Positions 52,255-61,469 of a DNA stretch of 64,000 bases are shown here, in pieces. The number at the start of each line of letters is the position of its first letter. Position 1 is the first letter of the stretch. The translations under genes were made by a program, and so were the position numbers. The stretch spans positions 86,673 through 150,672 of the forward strand of contig NZ_JYLL01000014.1 of the NCBI RefSeq assembly GCF_001439695.1, written 5' to 3'. A model generated the notes under the pieces. That model saw nothing but the letters and a program-made list of their open reading frames with translations. It did no database searches and was not told the DNA's origin. The stretch comes from Pseudomonas veronii (GTDB lineage Bacteria; Pseudomonadota; Gammaproteobacteria; Pseudomonadales; Pseudomonadaceae).

Positions 52255-53327
52255 TGCGCGAGATATTCGAAGCGACGATTGAACGCCTGTTTGCCGATCT
52301 GGCGACGCCGGCTTATGTGATGAGCTGTGAAGGCGGCGAATGGCCGGCCGAGTTATGGGCTGCGCTGGACGAGTCGGGCTTCACCCTGGCGGGTGTCACC
52401 GAAGCGCTGGGCGGCGCTGAGGCCAGTTGGGCCGATATGTATGTGCTGATCCGTGCCGCTGGGCGCTTTTCAGTACCTGCACCTTTGGGTGAAGCCCTGC
52501 TCGGCAATTGGCTGCTGAGCAGGGCTGGCCTGGAGGGCAGGGCAGGTGCCATCAGCGTGGCCGCCAACGCCGATCTGGTACTTGAGGGCGAGCGCGTTTA
52601 CGGCACCGTCTACTCGGTCCCTTGGGGGCGCAACGTTGAAGCGGTCGTCGCCATCGCCAATAGCCCAACCGGCGTGGCGCATGTGGTGCTGCTGTCGCGA
52701 ATCGCGGCGAGTGAACTGACGTTGAGTCTGAATGTGGCAGGCGAACCGCGCGATGATTTGGGTTTCACCAGTGCCCAGGTACTGGCACAAGCACCGTTGC
52801 CCGGCGGGCTCGACGCCAACGTCCTGGAACTGGGCGGCGCGATGCTGCGCGCGGCGCAGACCGCCGGGGCTTTGCACGCCCTACTGGACATGACCGCCAA
52901 CTATGCCGGTGAACGCAAGCAGTTCGGCAAGGCAATTGGTTCTTTCCAGGCCATTCAACAACAGCTTGCAGTGTTCGCTGAGCAGGCTGCCGCCGCCGGC
53001 ATCGCGGCCGAGGCGGCCTTCACGGAATCCAGTGCGGGGCTCGCGGCGCTGACCATTGCCGCGGCAAAAATCAGCACCGCAGAAGCCGCAAGCGTCGGCG
53101 CAAGCATCGCCCATTCAGTGCATGGCGCCATTGGCTTTACCGAGGAATATCCGCTGCATCTGCTCACCCGTCGGTTGTGGGCGTGGCGCAGTGAATTCGG
53201 CTCGGCCAGCCTTTGGAGTCAACGCCTGGGTACTCAGATATGCCAAGGCGGCAGCGATGGATACTGGCCCTTGCTCACCAGCCATGGCCAACAACCCTTA
53301 ACCCGTCTCGCGAGTAATCCGGTATGA
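52254..53327 (+). CDS. Acyl-CoA dehydrogenase-like protein, probable small partner
   Basis: A 357-residue divergent ACAD. The C-terminal helical domain is recognisable (YAGERKQFGKAIGSFQAIQQ, HSVHGAIGFTEEYPLHLL), but the middle flavin-binding region is poorly conserved and Ala-rich. Alone it may be inactive; with the overlapping upstream gene it probably forms an alpha2-beta2 enzyme in which each flavin site is shared. The stop overlaps the start of the crotonase gene. Confidence 0.8.
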   Translation: MREIFEATIERLFADLATPAYVMSCEGGEWPAELWAALDESGFTLAGVTEALGGAEASWADMYVLIRAAGRFSVPAPLGEALLGNWLLSRAGLEGRAGAISVAANADLVLEGERVYGTVYSVPWGRNVEAVVAIANSPTGVAHVVLLSRIAASELTLSLNVAGEPRDDLGFTSAQVLAQAPLPGGLDANVLELGGAMLRAAQTAGALHALLDMTANYAGERKQFGKAIGSFQAIQQQLAVFAEQAAAAGIAAEAAFTESSAGLAALTIAAAKISTAEAASVGASIAHSVHGAIGFTEEYPLHLLTRRLWAWRSEFGSASLWSQRLGTQICQGGSDGYWPLLTSHGQQPLTRLASNPV

Positions 53328-54124
53328 GCCCGTTTCTACAGATTGAGCGTGAGGGCGGCATCGTCACCGTGCGCATGAACCATCCCGACACGCGCAATGC
53401 CCTGACGACGCGCGAGCAGATCCAGGAGTTTGTCGATCTCTGCGCTGAACTGCGCCGTGACATGTCGGTACGGGTAATGGTGCTTACCGGCAATGGCAGC
53501 GCTTTCTGTGCCGGTGGCAACGTCAAGGACATGCACGAGCGCGGCGGCATTTTCGCCGGCTCGCCGTATGAACTGCGCAATACCTACCGGGACGGCATTC
53601 AGCGTATTCCCCTGGCGATTTATGAGCTGGATATCCCGGTGATCGCCGCGGTTAACGGCCCGGCGATCGGTGCGGGCCTCGATCTTGCCTGTATGTGCGA
53701 TATCCGGCTGGCGGCGCCCAAGGCGATCTTTGCCGAGAGTTTCGTGCGTCTGGGCATCGTTCCGGGTGACGGCGGCGCCTGGCTGTTGCCGCGCATCATT
53801 GGTATCCCTAAAGCCAGTCTGATGGCGTTTACCGGTGACGCTATCGATGCAGCCAAGGCGCTGGAATGGGGGCTTGTCGAGCAAGTCTGCACCCACGAAA
53901 CGCTGCAATCGGAAGCGCAGGCGCTCGCGCGCCGAATCGCCAGCAACCCGGGTCATGCGTTACGCCTGTGCAAGCGTCTGCTGCGCGAAGGCCAACATAT
54001 GCGCCTCGATTCGCTGCTGGAATTGTCGGCGGCGTATCAGGCGTTGGCGCATCACACCGAAGACCATCATGAAGCGGTGGCGGCTTTTGTCGACAAGCGC
54101 GATCCCAATTACCAGGACCGCTGA
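53324..54124 (+). CDS. Crotonase-family protein lacking both hydratase glutamates
   Basis: A 266-residue enoyl-CoA hydratase/isomerase family protein with the oxyanion hole AFCAGGNVKDM. In true hydratases two Glu lie in the GGGxE and PE positions; here the segments read GAGLDLACMCD (Asp) and FAESFVRLGIVPG (Phe at the second position as aligned by eye). A different reaction, such as isomerisation or ring opening, is therefore more likely. It is coupled to the ACAD pair by a four-base overlap. Confidence 0.8.
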   Translation: MSPFLQIEREGGIVTVRMNHPDTRNALTTREQIQEFVDLCAELRRDMSVRVMVLTGNGSAFCAGGNVKDMHERGGIFAGSPYELRNTYRDGIQRIPLAIYELDIPVIAAVNGPAIGAGLDLACMCDIRLAAPKAIFAESFVRLGIVPGDGGAWLLPRIIGIPKASLMAFTGDAIDAAKALEWGLVEQVCTHETLQSEAQALARRIASNPGHALRLCKRLLREGQHMRLDSLLELSAAYQALAHHTEDHHEAVAAFVDKRDPNYQDR

Positions 54125-54166
54125 TTACCCATCGCCTAATACAAGAATCGATCTGGAGTAAGCAAA

Positions 54167-55291
54167 ATGCGTGGCGTATTTCGAGAAGACCACAACATGT
54201 TCCGTGATCAGGCCCGCCGTTTCGTCGACCGCGAAATCGTGCCCTACCTGCATGAGTGGGAAAAAAACGGCATCGTTCCCAAGGAAGTCTGGCTCAAGGC
54301 CGGTGAGAACGGCTTGTTATGCTCCACGGTGCCTGAAGAATACGGTGGCCCCGGAGGCGACTTCGGTCACTCGGCGGTGATGATCGAAGAGCTGGCGCGG
54401 GCCAACGCTACCGCCGTGGGTTTCACCACCCACTCGGAAATCGTCACGCCTTACATCGTTGCCTATGGCAGCGAAGAGCAGAAGCAGCAATGGCTGCCAC
54501 GTATGGTCAGTGGTGAGTTGATCGGCGTCATCGCCATGAGCGAGCCGGGTATCGGCAGCGACCTGCGTGCCATGCGCACTTCGGCGCGGCGTGACGGTGA
54601 TGACTACATCGTCAACGGCCAGAAGACCTTTATCACCAACGGCGGCAATGCCGGACTGGTGGTCACCGCCACCAAGATTGATCCGGCGGCCAAGGAACTC
54701 ACACTGATCTGCGTTGAGGAAGACCGAGCCGGCTTCGCCAAGGGGCGTCTGCTGGAAAAGATTGGCCTGAAAGGGCAAGACACTGCCGAATTGTTTTTTG
54801 ATGAAGTCCGGGTGCCCGTCGGCAATCGATTGGGTGAGGAGGGCATGGGATTCAAATACCTGACTCATCAATTGGCCTGGGAACGCCTGATCATCGCGAT
54901 CCGTGCCGCGCAATCCATCGACACGCTGCTGGAAGAAACCATCGGCTACACCCGGGAGCGCAAGGTCTTCGGAAAACCGGTGCTCGACTTCCAGAACACC
55001 CGCTTCAAACTCGCTGAAGCCAAGGCCCAGGCCACCATGCTGCGGGTGTTCGTCGACGACTGTCTGGCCAAAGTGATGCGCGGTGAACTGACGCCGGAAA
55101 TCGCGGCAATGGCCAAGCTGCTGGGCTCGGAGATGCAAGGCAAGCTGCTTGATGAGTTTCTGCAATTACATGGCGGCTACGGCTTCATGAGCGAATACAA
55201 GATCAGCCGCGCCTGGGTTGACGCCCGGGTCGCGCGCATCTATGGCGGCACCTCTGAAATCATGAAAGAAATTATCGGCCGTACCCTTTGA
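54167..55291 (+). CDS. Acyl-CoA dehydrogenase (homotetrameric type)
   Basis: A 374-residue ACAD with all usual regions: VIAMSEPGIGSDLRAMRT, YIVNGQKTFITNG and a C-terminal YGGTSEIMKEIIGRTL. Where medium-chain enzymes carry a Glu it has Gly, as in long-chain and isovaleryl-type enzymes, whose base is the Glu in the WERLIIA helix, present here. GGAG precedes the ATG. It would act in side-chain or ring beta-oxidation after the heteromeric pair. Confidence 0.85.
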   Translation: MRGVFREDHNMFRDQARRFVDREIVPYLHEWEKNGIVPKEVWLKAGENGLLCSTVPEEYGGPGGDFGHSAVMIEELARANATAVGFTTHSEIVTPYIVAYGSEEQKQQWLPRMVSGELIGVIAMSEPGIGSDLRAMRTSARRDGDDYIVNGQKTFITNGGNAGLVVTATKIDPAAKELTLICVEEDRAGFAKGRLLEKIGLKGQDTAELFFDEVRVPVGNRLGEEGMGFKYLTHQLAWERLIIAIRAAQSIDTLLEETIGYTRERKVFGKPVLDFQNTRFKLAEAKAQATMLRVFVDDCLAKVMRGELTPEIAAMAKLLGSEMQGKLLDEFLQLHGGYGFMSEYKISRAWVDARVARIYGGTSEIMKEIIGRTL

Positions 55292-55315
55292 AGCACATTT
55301 GCATGAGGCAAACAG

Positions 55316-55867
55316 ATGAGTAATTCCCTTTACGACATTTCGCTGAAGCAGATCGATGGAAGCGTCCGCACCCTTGGCGACTATCGGGGCAAGGTCCTGT
55401 TGGTGGTCAATGTCGCTTCAAAATGCGGGCTGACCCCGCAATACGAGGGCTTGGAAAAACTGTACCAAGACAAAAAATCCCAAGGCCTGGAAATACTGGG
55501 TTTCCCCGCCAACAACTTCAAGGAGCAAGAACCGGGTAGCGATGTGGAAATCGTTGAGTTCTGTTCAGTGAACTATGACATTCACTTTCCGTTGTTCTCG
55601 AAAATCTCGGTTGTCGGCGCGGACCAGCATCCTCTCTACGCCGAGCTGACTGCTGCACAGCCCGAGTCCACGGGTGAAGGTCCTTTCCGAGAGCGCTTGA
55701 CGGGTTATGGCATCAAGTCAGACAACACAACGGACGTACTCTGGAATTTCGAAAAGTTTCTGATTGATCGGCAGGGCACGGTCGTTGCCCGTTTCGCTCC
55801 AGACATCGCGGCTGATGATCCTCGTTTGCTTGAAGCAATCGAAGCTCAATTGGTCCAAGAGGCGTGA
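55316..55867 (+). CDS. Glutathione peroxidase family protein
   Basis: A 183-residue GPx-family thiol peroxidase. The catalytic Cys is in VASKCGLTPQYEGL, FPANNFKEQEPG is the second motif (Asn where many have Gln), and WNFEKF holds the Trp/Asn. It is cytoplasmic, with no signal peptide. It may protect against peroxides leaking from uncoupled P450 and dioxygenase turnover. It lies 24 bases after the ACAD gene and four bases before panC. Confidence 0.88.
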   Translation: MSNSLYDISLKQIDGSVRTLGDYRGKVLLVVNVASKCGLTPQYEGLEKLYQDKKSQGLEILGFPANNFKEQEPGSDVEIVEFCSVNYDIHFPLFSKISVVGADQHPLYAELTAAQPESTGEGPFRERLTGYGIKSDNTTDVLWNFEKFLIDRQGTVVARFAPDIAADDPRLLEAIEAQLVQEA

Positions 55868-55871
55868 AGCG

Positions 55872-56756
55872 GTGCTGACAGTCGATACGGTTAGCGCGCT
55901 TCGTGCGCTCGTGGCCCGTGCACGAGGTGAAAACAAGAAAGTCGCGCTGGTGCCGACAATGGGCAACCTGCATGACGGTCATATCGCCCTGATTCATTGC
56001 GCAAAGCAGCGAGCCGATTTTGTGGTCGCCAGCATCTTCGTCAATCCACTCCAGTTCGGGGCGAATGAGGATCTGGCCAACTATCCTCGGACCCCCGACG
56101 CCGATCGCGAAAGACTGGTCAACGCCGGGTGTGATGCGCTGTTTGCCCCTGCTGTCGAACAGATCTATCCAGATGGAATGCTCAATCAGGCCATCGTCAG
56201 TGTGCCGAACGTGTCTGAAGGTCTTTGCGCTGCGGCACGTCCTGGTCACTTTGATGGCATGGCCACTGTCGTCGTCAAGCTGCTGAACATTGTTCAGCCA
56301 GACGTGGTTGTTTTCGGGGAAAAGGACTATCAGCAGCTGGCAGTCGTCCGCTCCATGGTCAGGGATCTGAATATGGTGACTGACGTTGTCGGTGCACCGA
56401 CGATCCGGGCCGCGGACGGCTTGGCATTATCGTCGCGCAACGGCTATCTGAGTGACCATGAGCGTTCGGTGGCCCCCGTCCTTTACGCTTGTTTGAAGCA
56501 AATGGAGGCGAGTATCCAGGTTGAGGGGCGGGTGACTGAGCACCTGTTGATTGAATGTCATCAACGTATAAGCGACGCCGGTTTTCAGCCGGAATACTTT
56601 GAAGTCAGGAATGCTCAGGATTTAAAACCTCTGACCAGCTCCGATACTCACTTTGTGATTCTTGTGGCGGCGCGCATCGGCAAAACGCGGCTCATTGACA
56701 ATCTGACGGTGGACCTTCGGCCATCAAAAAGATCACCAGAGGAACAACACCCATGA
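55872..56756 (+). CDS. panC: Pantoate--beta-alanine ligase (extra panC)
   Basis: A 294-residue pantothenate synthetase. ATP-binding motifs are PTMGNLHDGH near residue 27, the FGEKDYQQLA segment and LSSRNGYLS (KMSKS-like). It makes pantothenate from pantoate and beta-alanine, the precursor of CoA. A GTG start four bases after the GPx stop fits the family's usual N-terminus. Finding it inside a CoA-heavy catabolic operon, away from panB, suggests a second copy that raises CoA supply (inference). Its stop overlaps the next start. Confidence 0.88.
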   Translation: MLTVDTVSALRALVARARGENKKVALVPTMGNLHDGHIALIHCAKQRADFVVASIFVNPLQFGANEDLANYPRTPDADRERLVNAGCDALFAPAVEQIYPDGMLNQAIVSVPNVSEGLCAAARPGHFDGMATVVVKLLNIVQPDVVVFGEKDYQQLAVVRSMVRDLNMVTDVVGAPTIRAADGLALSSRNGYLSDHERSVAPVLYACLKQMEASIQVEGRVTEHLLIECHQRISDAGFQPEYFEVRNAQDLKPLTSSDTHFVILVAARIGKTRLIDNLTVDLRPSKRSPEEQHP

Positions 56757-57610
56757 GCCTCTATCGAGCGTTCACTGTTCTTGGCCTGTGCCTTGTCTCT
56801 CTTGTCGGCATGGCTCAACAAGCGCCAGTGGATGCCTATGGTGCCGACACCCAGCGTGCCAACGCCTTGCTGTTAAAAGCTGTCGCCGAATACAAAGCCA
56901 AGGGCGACACCGCCCTGGCTGAGTTCAGTCGCCAGGGAGCCTATGTCGATGGAGAGCTGTACATCTACGTTGTCGATACCTCCGGCGTGATGCTTGCCAG
57001 CGGAGGGCCTTCGGTTTCACTGGTCGGAAAACCGGTGGTCAGCGTTCTGGACGACGACCTCAAGGCTGCATTCCAGCAAGCGATTTCGCAGCCAGACGAC
57101 GGCATCGTGCGTAGCGCCGAATACCGCTGGTGGAACTGGCAACACGGTAAGGTCGAGCGTAAGCGCGTGTTCTATCAACGTGTGAAAGATCGGGTGATCT
57201 CCGTGGGTTACTACATGCCACGGTCCAGCCCTGAACAGGCACAACAGCTGCTGCGCCAGATTTCGGCGCAAGTTGCCAGCGACGCAAAAGCCACTGTCGG
57301 GCGCATTAATCAGCACGATAAGCAGCTCACCCAGGATGATCTCTATGCCTTTGTGGTGGACCTGAAAACCAGGCGGTTCATCGCTCACGGCTTTTCGCCC
57401 CGGCTGATCGGCACCGACTTCAAGTCATTGCGCTCTACCGACGGCAAGCCGATTGGCGAGGACATACTCAAGCAGATGAACACGCATGAAGCAGGGGAGA
57501 TCACTTATCAATGGCGTAACCCTATGACGGGGCAGAATGAATACAAGAGGACTTTTCTGCAGCGGGTTAATGGATACGTCGTCGCCGTGGGCTGCTATGC
57601 AATCAAGTGA
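56753..57610 (+). CDS. Exported protein with tandem Cache domains
   Basis: A 285-residue protein with a signal peptide (about residues 1-20, ending GMAQQA) and two repeated Cache_2-like units. Each unit has a helix, then LYIYVVDTSGVMLASG or LYAFVVDLKTRRFIAHG, then VKDRVISVGYY or VNGYVVAVGCY. No membrane anchor or signalling domain follows, so it is a free periplasmic ligand-binding protein. It may sense or bind a small carboxylate. It overlaps the panC stop by four bases, an unusual partnership. Confidence 0.75.
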   Translation: MSLYRAFTVLGLCLVSLVGMAQQAPVDAYGADTQRANALLLKAVAEYKAKGDTALAEFSRQGAYVDGELYIYVVDTSGVMLASGGPSVSLVGKPVVSVLDDDLKAAFQQAISQPDDGIVRSAEYRWWNWQHGKVERKRVFYQRVKDRVISVGYYMPRSSPEQAQQLLRQISAQVASDAKATVGRINQHDKQLTQDDLYAFVVDLKTRRFIAHGFSPRLIGTDFKSLRSTDGKPIGEDILKQMNTHEAGEITYQWRNPMTGQNEYKRTFLQRVNGYVVAVGCYAIK

Positions 57611-57652
57611 TCAAAACAGGGACCACCGGCGCCCGCAGCAAGGAGTGTGCGC

Positions 57653-58393
57653 ATGACTGATTTAGTATTGCTGCATGGCGGCAACCATGGCTCGTGGTGT
57701 TGGAAGCCTTTTGTGGAGGCGTTAAACCAACAACCCGGATGTTTCAAACGAGTGATCACTCTGGATATGCCTGGGTGCGGCAAGAAGCGCGGTCGAGATG
57801 TTGCGTCCCTGCGGCTCGACGATGTGGTCAAGGAGCTTAATGACGACCTGCATGCACTCGGTGTGAACCAGGCCGTGTTGCTTGGGCATTCCATTGCGGG
57901 GGTCGTGCTGCCAATGATGGTGTTGGCTGCTCCGCAACTATATTCGCAGCTGGTTTACCTGGCCTGCGCATTGCCCAGTGAAGGCCAATCGATTCTGGAG
58001 TTACTTGGCACAACGCTGCATGGCGAAAGCCCGGAACATGTCGGCTGGCCGCTGGACCCCGCGCACACAACCCCTCAAGCGCTGGCGGTGGCCATGTTCG
58101 GTCAGGACTTGAGTGAGCAAACCATGAGTTGGTTGTTAAGCGAAGCGAGCCAGGACACGACGCCACTCTGTGTGGCGACAGACTCCATCAGTCGTGCGGG
58201 ATACCTGGGAATGATTCCGGCGAGTTACATCATCACACTGCGCGACAACATCCTGCCCGTCGACTGGCAACGCCGTTTTGCGCAACGTGCTGGCGCGGGC
58301 GTGGTTATCGAGATAGATACGGCGCACGAGCCGTTCGTATCACACCCGCAGCTACTGGCGGATGTCATACGAGGTATAGAGCGGCATGAGTGA
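57653..58393 (+). CDS. Alpha/beta-hydrolase
   Basis: A 246-residue alpha/beta-hydrolase. LLHGGNHGSWCW forms the oxyanion hole, Ser in GHSIAG is the nucleophile, and the His is in DTAHEPFVSHP; it resembles esterases of the salicylate-esterase (SABP2-like) group. AAGGAG eight bases upstream supports the ATG. It may cleave an ester, thioester or C-C bond of an intermediate. The next MFS gene starts within its stop. Confidence 0.8.
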   Translation: MTDLVLLHGGNHGSWCWKPFVEALNQQPGCFKRVITLDMPGCGKKRGRDVASLRLDDVVKELNDDLHALGVNQAVLLGHSIAGVVLPMMVLAAPQLYSQLVYLACALPSEGQSILELLGTTLHGESPEHVGWPLDPAHTTPQALAVAMFGQDLSEQTMSWLLSEASQDTTPLCVATDSISRAGYLGMIPASYIITLRDNILPVDWQRRFAQRAGAGVVIEIDTAHEPFVSHPQLLADVIRGIERHE

Positions 58394-59595
58394 TGAGCGA
58401 TATCGGTGTTTCAATCCGTAGCAACGGCAAGGCAATCCGCAGCGATTGGTTGATCCTGTCCATTATCAGCTTCAACTTTATCTCGTACATATGCAGTGGC
58501 TTGCCGCTTGCGGTGTTGCCGGGCTATGTCCTCAATGACCTGGGCCTGACCTCGGTTTTCGCCGGCGTGGTTATCAGCTCGCAATACCTGGCGACGCTCC
58601 TGGCCCGCCCCTTGGCCGGTGGTGTGGCCGATCGCCTGGGTGCCAAATACGCGGTTGTGTGCGGGTTCAGTGGCTTGATGTTGAGCGGCGCCCTGACGGC
58701 GCTCGCCATTATCCTGCCCACCCAACCCTGGTTGACCCTGACGCTATTACTGCTGGGGAGGCTGGTGTTGGGGGCGTCCACGGCCATGATCTCCACGCCC
58801 TGCTGCACCTGGGCCATCGGGTTATGTGGTGCCCCGCGGGCGGCACAGGTCATGTCGTGGAACGGAATAGCGGCTTACGGCGGCACGGCTGTTGGCGCGC
58901 CACTGGGTGTGCTGCTGCGCAATTCGATGGGTATCGCCAGTGTGGGGTTGTGCACCGTGTTGCTTGGCTTGGCGTTCCTGCTTTTGGCTCTGGGCAAGCG
59001 CCCAGCGCCATTGGTTGCAGGCGCCCGTCTGGCATTTCACCGAGTCCTGTTCGCCGTCATGCCCAATGGCCTGGTCCTGGTTTGCAGCTCGGTGGGATTT
59101 GGCGGGCTTACGGCGTTCGTCGCACTGTATTTCGATAGTCTCGGCTGGGATTACGCCGCCTATTGCTTAAGTGGTTTCGGCGCAGGTTTTATCGTTGCCC
59201 GATTGTCGTCGCCAGGAATACTGCAGCGATTCAGAGGGTACAAAGTGGTGGGCGGCTGCCTGCTTGTGCAGACATTGGGCATGCTGCTGATATGGCTCGC
59301 GCCTTCGCCTGCGCTGGCCATTGCCGGTGGGGCGTTAACCGGGATAGGGGTGTCATGGGTCTATCCGGGGCTTGGGGTGGAGACTTTGGCTAGCACTCCG
59401 GCCGCGAACCGTAACTCGGCGCTCAGCGCCCTTTCATTATTCTTCGATATTGCAGTGGGGATGGCCGGTCCGGTGATGGGCCTGGTTGCGTCAGGTTTTG
59501 GTTTTGCTGCGATATTTCTCTGTGCAGCACTGATGTCGATGGGCGGGTTTCTGGTAGTGCTCTGCCTATGGCGGAAGGGGCGTATACGCGATTAG
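58393..59595 (+). CDS. MFS transporter
   Basis: A 400-residue major facilitator with about twelve helices, of the arabinose-efflux/YfcJ-like group (GVVISSQYLATLLARPLAGGVADRLGAKYAVV is split over helices 2 and 3). It starts within the stop of the hydrolase gene (TGATG). It is the last gene of the catabolic region; a 205-base gap with one hairpin (59722-59741) separates it from the integrase. Substrate unknown. Confidence 0.8.
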   Translation: MSDIGVSIRSNGKAIRSDWLILSIISFNFISYICSGLPLAVLPGYVLNDLGLTSVFAGVVISSQYLATLLARPLAGGVADRLGAKYAVVCGFSGLMLSGALTALAIILPTQPWLTLTLLLLGRLVLGASTAMISTPCCTWAIGLCGAPRAAQVMSWNGIAAYGGTAVGAPLGVLLRNSMGIASVGLCTVLLGLAFLLLALGKRPAPLVAGARLAFHRVLFAVMPNGLVLVCSSVGFGGLTAFVALYFDSLGWDYAAYCLSGFGAGFIVARLSSPGILQRFRGYKVVGGCLLVQTLGMLLIWLAPSPALAIAGGALTGIGVSWVYPGLGVETLASTPAANRNSALSALSLFFDIAVGMAGPVMGLVASGFGFAAIFLCAALMSMGGFLVVLCLWRKGRIRD

Positions 59596-59800
59596 TGTTA
59601 GTTGTTTAATAGCATACCTCTGTTTCACATAACTGACGTGCAAGTAAGCTCTCCGACGATCTGTCAGCGGGAAAATAACAGAACCAGCTATACCGCTATT
59701 GGCCGATTGCTGCGTGTCATGTCGGGTCGGAATCGACCCGAACCGAGCTCTCAGCGATATATACATAACTACAAGGAGTTCAGCGTTATAAGAATTCGAC

Positions 59801-61255
59801 TTATGACGACGGCAAAGTCTCTGCGGCTGCGTAGTCTGGAAAGGACATCATCGACTCGACCGGAGGATGCTCGTAGGTTGAGGAAAGAACGGCACTGAGC
59901 CGATCGCCCAACAGGTTCCAGGCGCTTTTCTTCTCTTCGGCATAGTCGTGATGCAGGTAATGACGCCTCACCCTAGAGCCGGCCAACACATGATTTTGGC
60001 AGCGATCGATGACGTCCAGGCTGACCCCCAAGGCCTGCATCATGGTCGCGCCGGTACGGCGCAGGTCATGCGGGGTCCAGTCACCGTTCTGGCCGTCAGC
60101 AAGCACCAGGGTATCGTCATGACGCCGTCTAGAGAGGGCCTTACGGTTTTTGAACCGAGCCTGACGATCGCCGACCTGTTTGCTCACCACTTTCACATCC
60201 ACGTGCCCATCATCCTGCTTGTTGGGAAAGCACCATTCAGAGTTTCCCGTCAGCGTCTTGAGTTCCTGAAAGAAATGCAGGGCAAATGGCGAGAGGAACA
60301 CATGGTGGTCCTGTTTCTTGCCCCGGGTGCCTTTGACGTTTTCACTGGGGAGGAACCAGGTCTGCCGGTCAAGATCGACATTTTTCCATTCGGCCTGGAG
60401 CAACTCGCCAATCCGGCACAGCGTACCCAGGCTGATCCAGAGTGCGAGTTGGGTTTCTTTCTTTAGCGGCCGTATGCCGTCGTATTTTTGCCCGGCGGGC
60501 AGGGCGTTGTAATCGGCAGTCATTTGCTGGAAGCGGTTGTGCAGTTCCAACAGCTCAGCCGGTGAAAGGATGCGGCTTCTTTCGGCCTCGTAGTCGGCTG
60601 GGATCAGAGGGGAAATGTCGACCAGTTCCGTCGGATCGCCCTCGATCAATAAGGCCCGCCAGGGCTGACGTTTTCTGGCCCAGCTGAACATCTGAGTGAG
60701 GTCGGCGAAGAAACTGATGGCTTGCCGGTGAGCGCCGCGGTTGACCACGGCGCGGATCAGCGCCCGAACATCGTGTTCGGAGACGCTGCTCACCGCGGTC
60801 TTGCCGAGTGCCGGATAAAGGTCCTTGTTAAAGCGTCGTTGCAATTCAGCATTGCCATCTTTCCGCGCTACGCCATCCAGCAGCCACGCGCTGGCCAGAT
60901 CCTGGACGGTCAGCGTTTTCACCTTCGTCGTTTTTACTTGTTCAGCCTCTACGTTAGTAGCGGCGTATGCCTGGGCCTTGGCGGTTTTCTTTTGCTCGCT
61001 GGGATTGATCTGCTCATCAATGAGCGCCCGGGCCTGGTTGCGGGCCTTGCGGATGTCCGTCAGGGATTTGCGCGGCCAGGTTCCGCAGGCGTACTCTTTG
61101 TTTTGATTGCCCCAGCGATAACGGTAGAAAAAGCTGACTGACACGCCGTCCTTGCGGACTGAGATTCGACCGGCGAGATTACCATCCTCGCGGAGGATCC
61201 GGCCGGCATCATTGACGGTCAGCGACTCAAGTTCTTTGATGGTGATTTTGGCCAT
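59801..61255 (-). CDS. Tyrosine recombinase/integrase (P4-like, tRNA island type)
   Basis: A 484-residue phage-type integrase with an N-terminal arm-binding DUF4102-like domain, a core-binding SAM-like domain (ASAWLLDGVARKDG onwards) and a catalytic domain: Arg in LCRIGELLQAEW, HDLRRTGATMMQ, and the nucleophilic Tyr in HYLHHDYAEEKK. The start at MAKITIKEL was chosen; the upstream frame gives an unlikely leader. It lies just left of a tRNA-Pro 3' fragment, the usual place of an island integrase. Confidence 0.87.
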   Translation of the reverse strand: MAKITIKELESLTVNDAGRILREDGNLAGRISVRKDGVSVSFFYRYRWGNQNKEYACGTWPRKSLTDIRKARNQARALIDEQINPSEQKKTAKAQAYAATNVEAEQVKTTKVKTLTVQDLASAWLLDGVARKDGNAELQRRFNKDLYPALGKTAVSSVSEHDVRALIRAVVNRGAHRQAISFFADLTQMFSWARKRQPWRALLIEGDPTELVDISPLIPADYEAERSRILSPAELLELHNRFQQMTADYNALPAGQKYDGIRPLKKETQLALWISLGTLCRIGELLQAEWKNVDLDRQTWFLPSENVKGTRGKKQDHHVFLSPFALHFFQELKTLTGNSEWCFPNKQDDGHVDVKVVSKQVGDRQARFKNRKALSRRRHDDTLVLADGQNGDWTPHDLRRTGATMMQALGVSLDVIDRCQNHVLAGSRVRRHYLHHDYAEEKKSAWNLLGDRLSAVLSSTYEHPPVESMMSFPDYAAAETLPSS

Positions 61256-61416
61256 GAAATGGACTCCCCCTACTTTTACCCCCACAAAAACGTCGGCTCT
61301 TGATGGACGTTCCTGGACTCTCGTAGAGCAGAACACCGCTGGAGCTCAAGTAAATACTAGCTTAGAAAAATCCAGAGTAAAATTTTGGAATCTTTCAAGA
61401 AGTATGAAAAAGGAGA

Positions 61417-61460
61417 TGGGGTGCTAGGGGTCGAGTGTTCGAATCACTCCGTCCCGACCA
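61417..61460 (+). other. attR-like site: 3' fragment of tRNA-Pro(GGG)
   Basis: The bases fit the anticodon loop (T GGG G T), the 3' side of the anticodon stem (GCTAG), a five-base variable loop, a complete T arm (GAGTG, TTCGAAT, CACTC) and the acceptor end CGTCCCG-A-CCA of a proline tRNA. The 5' half is absent: the bases to the left do not pair with GCTAG or CGTCCCG. This is the expected scar of integrase-mediated insertion into a tRNA gene. The orientation places the inserted element to the left. Confidence 0.75.
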
Positions 61461-61469
61461 TATAATTCA

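Noticed and set aside
59602..59898. 98-codon frame between the last MFS gene and the integrase
   Set aside because: Lacks a ribosome site and overlaps the end of the integrase gene on the other strand.
61384..61460. Complete tRNA-Pro gene
   Set aside because: Only the 3' half fits; the bases on the left do not pair with the anticodon stem or the acceptor end.
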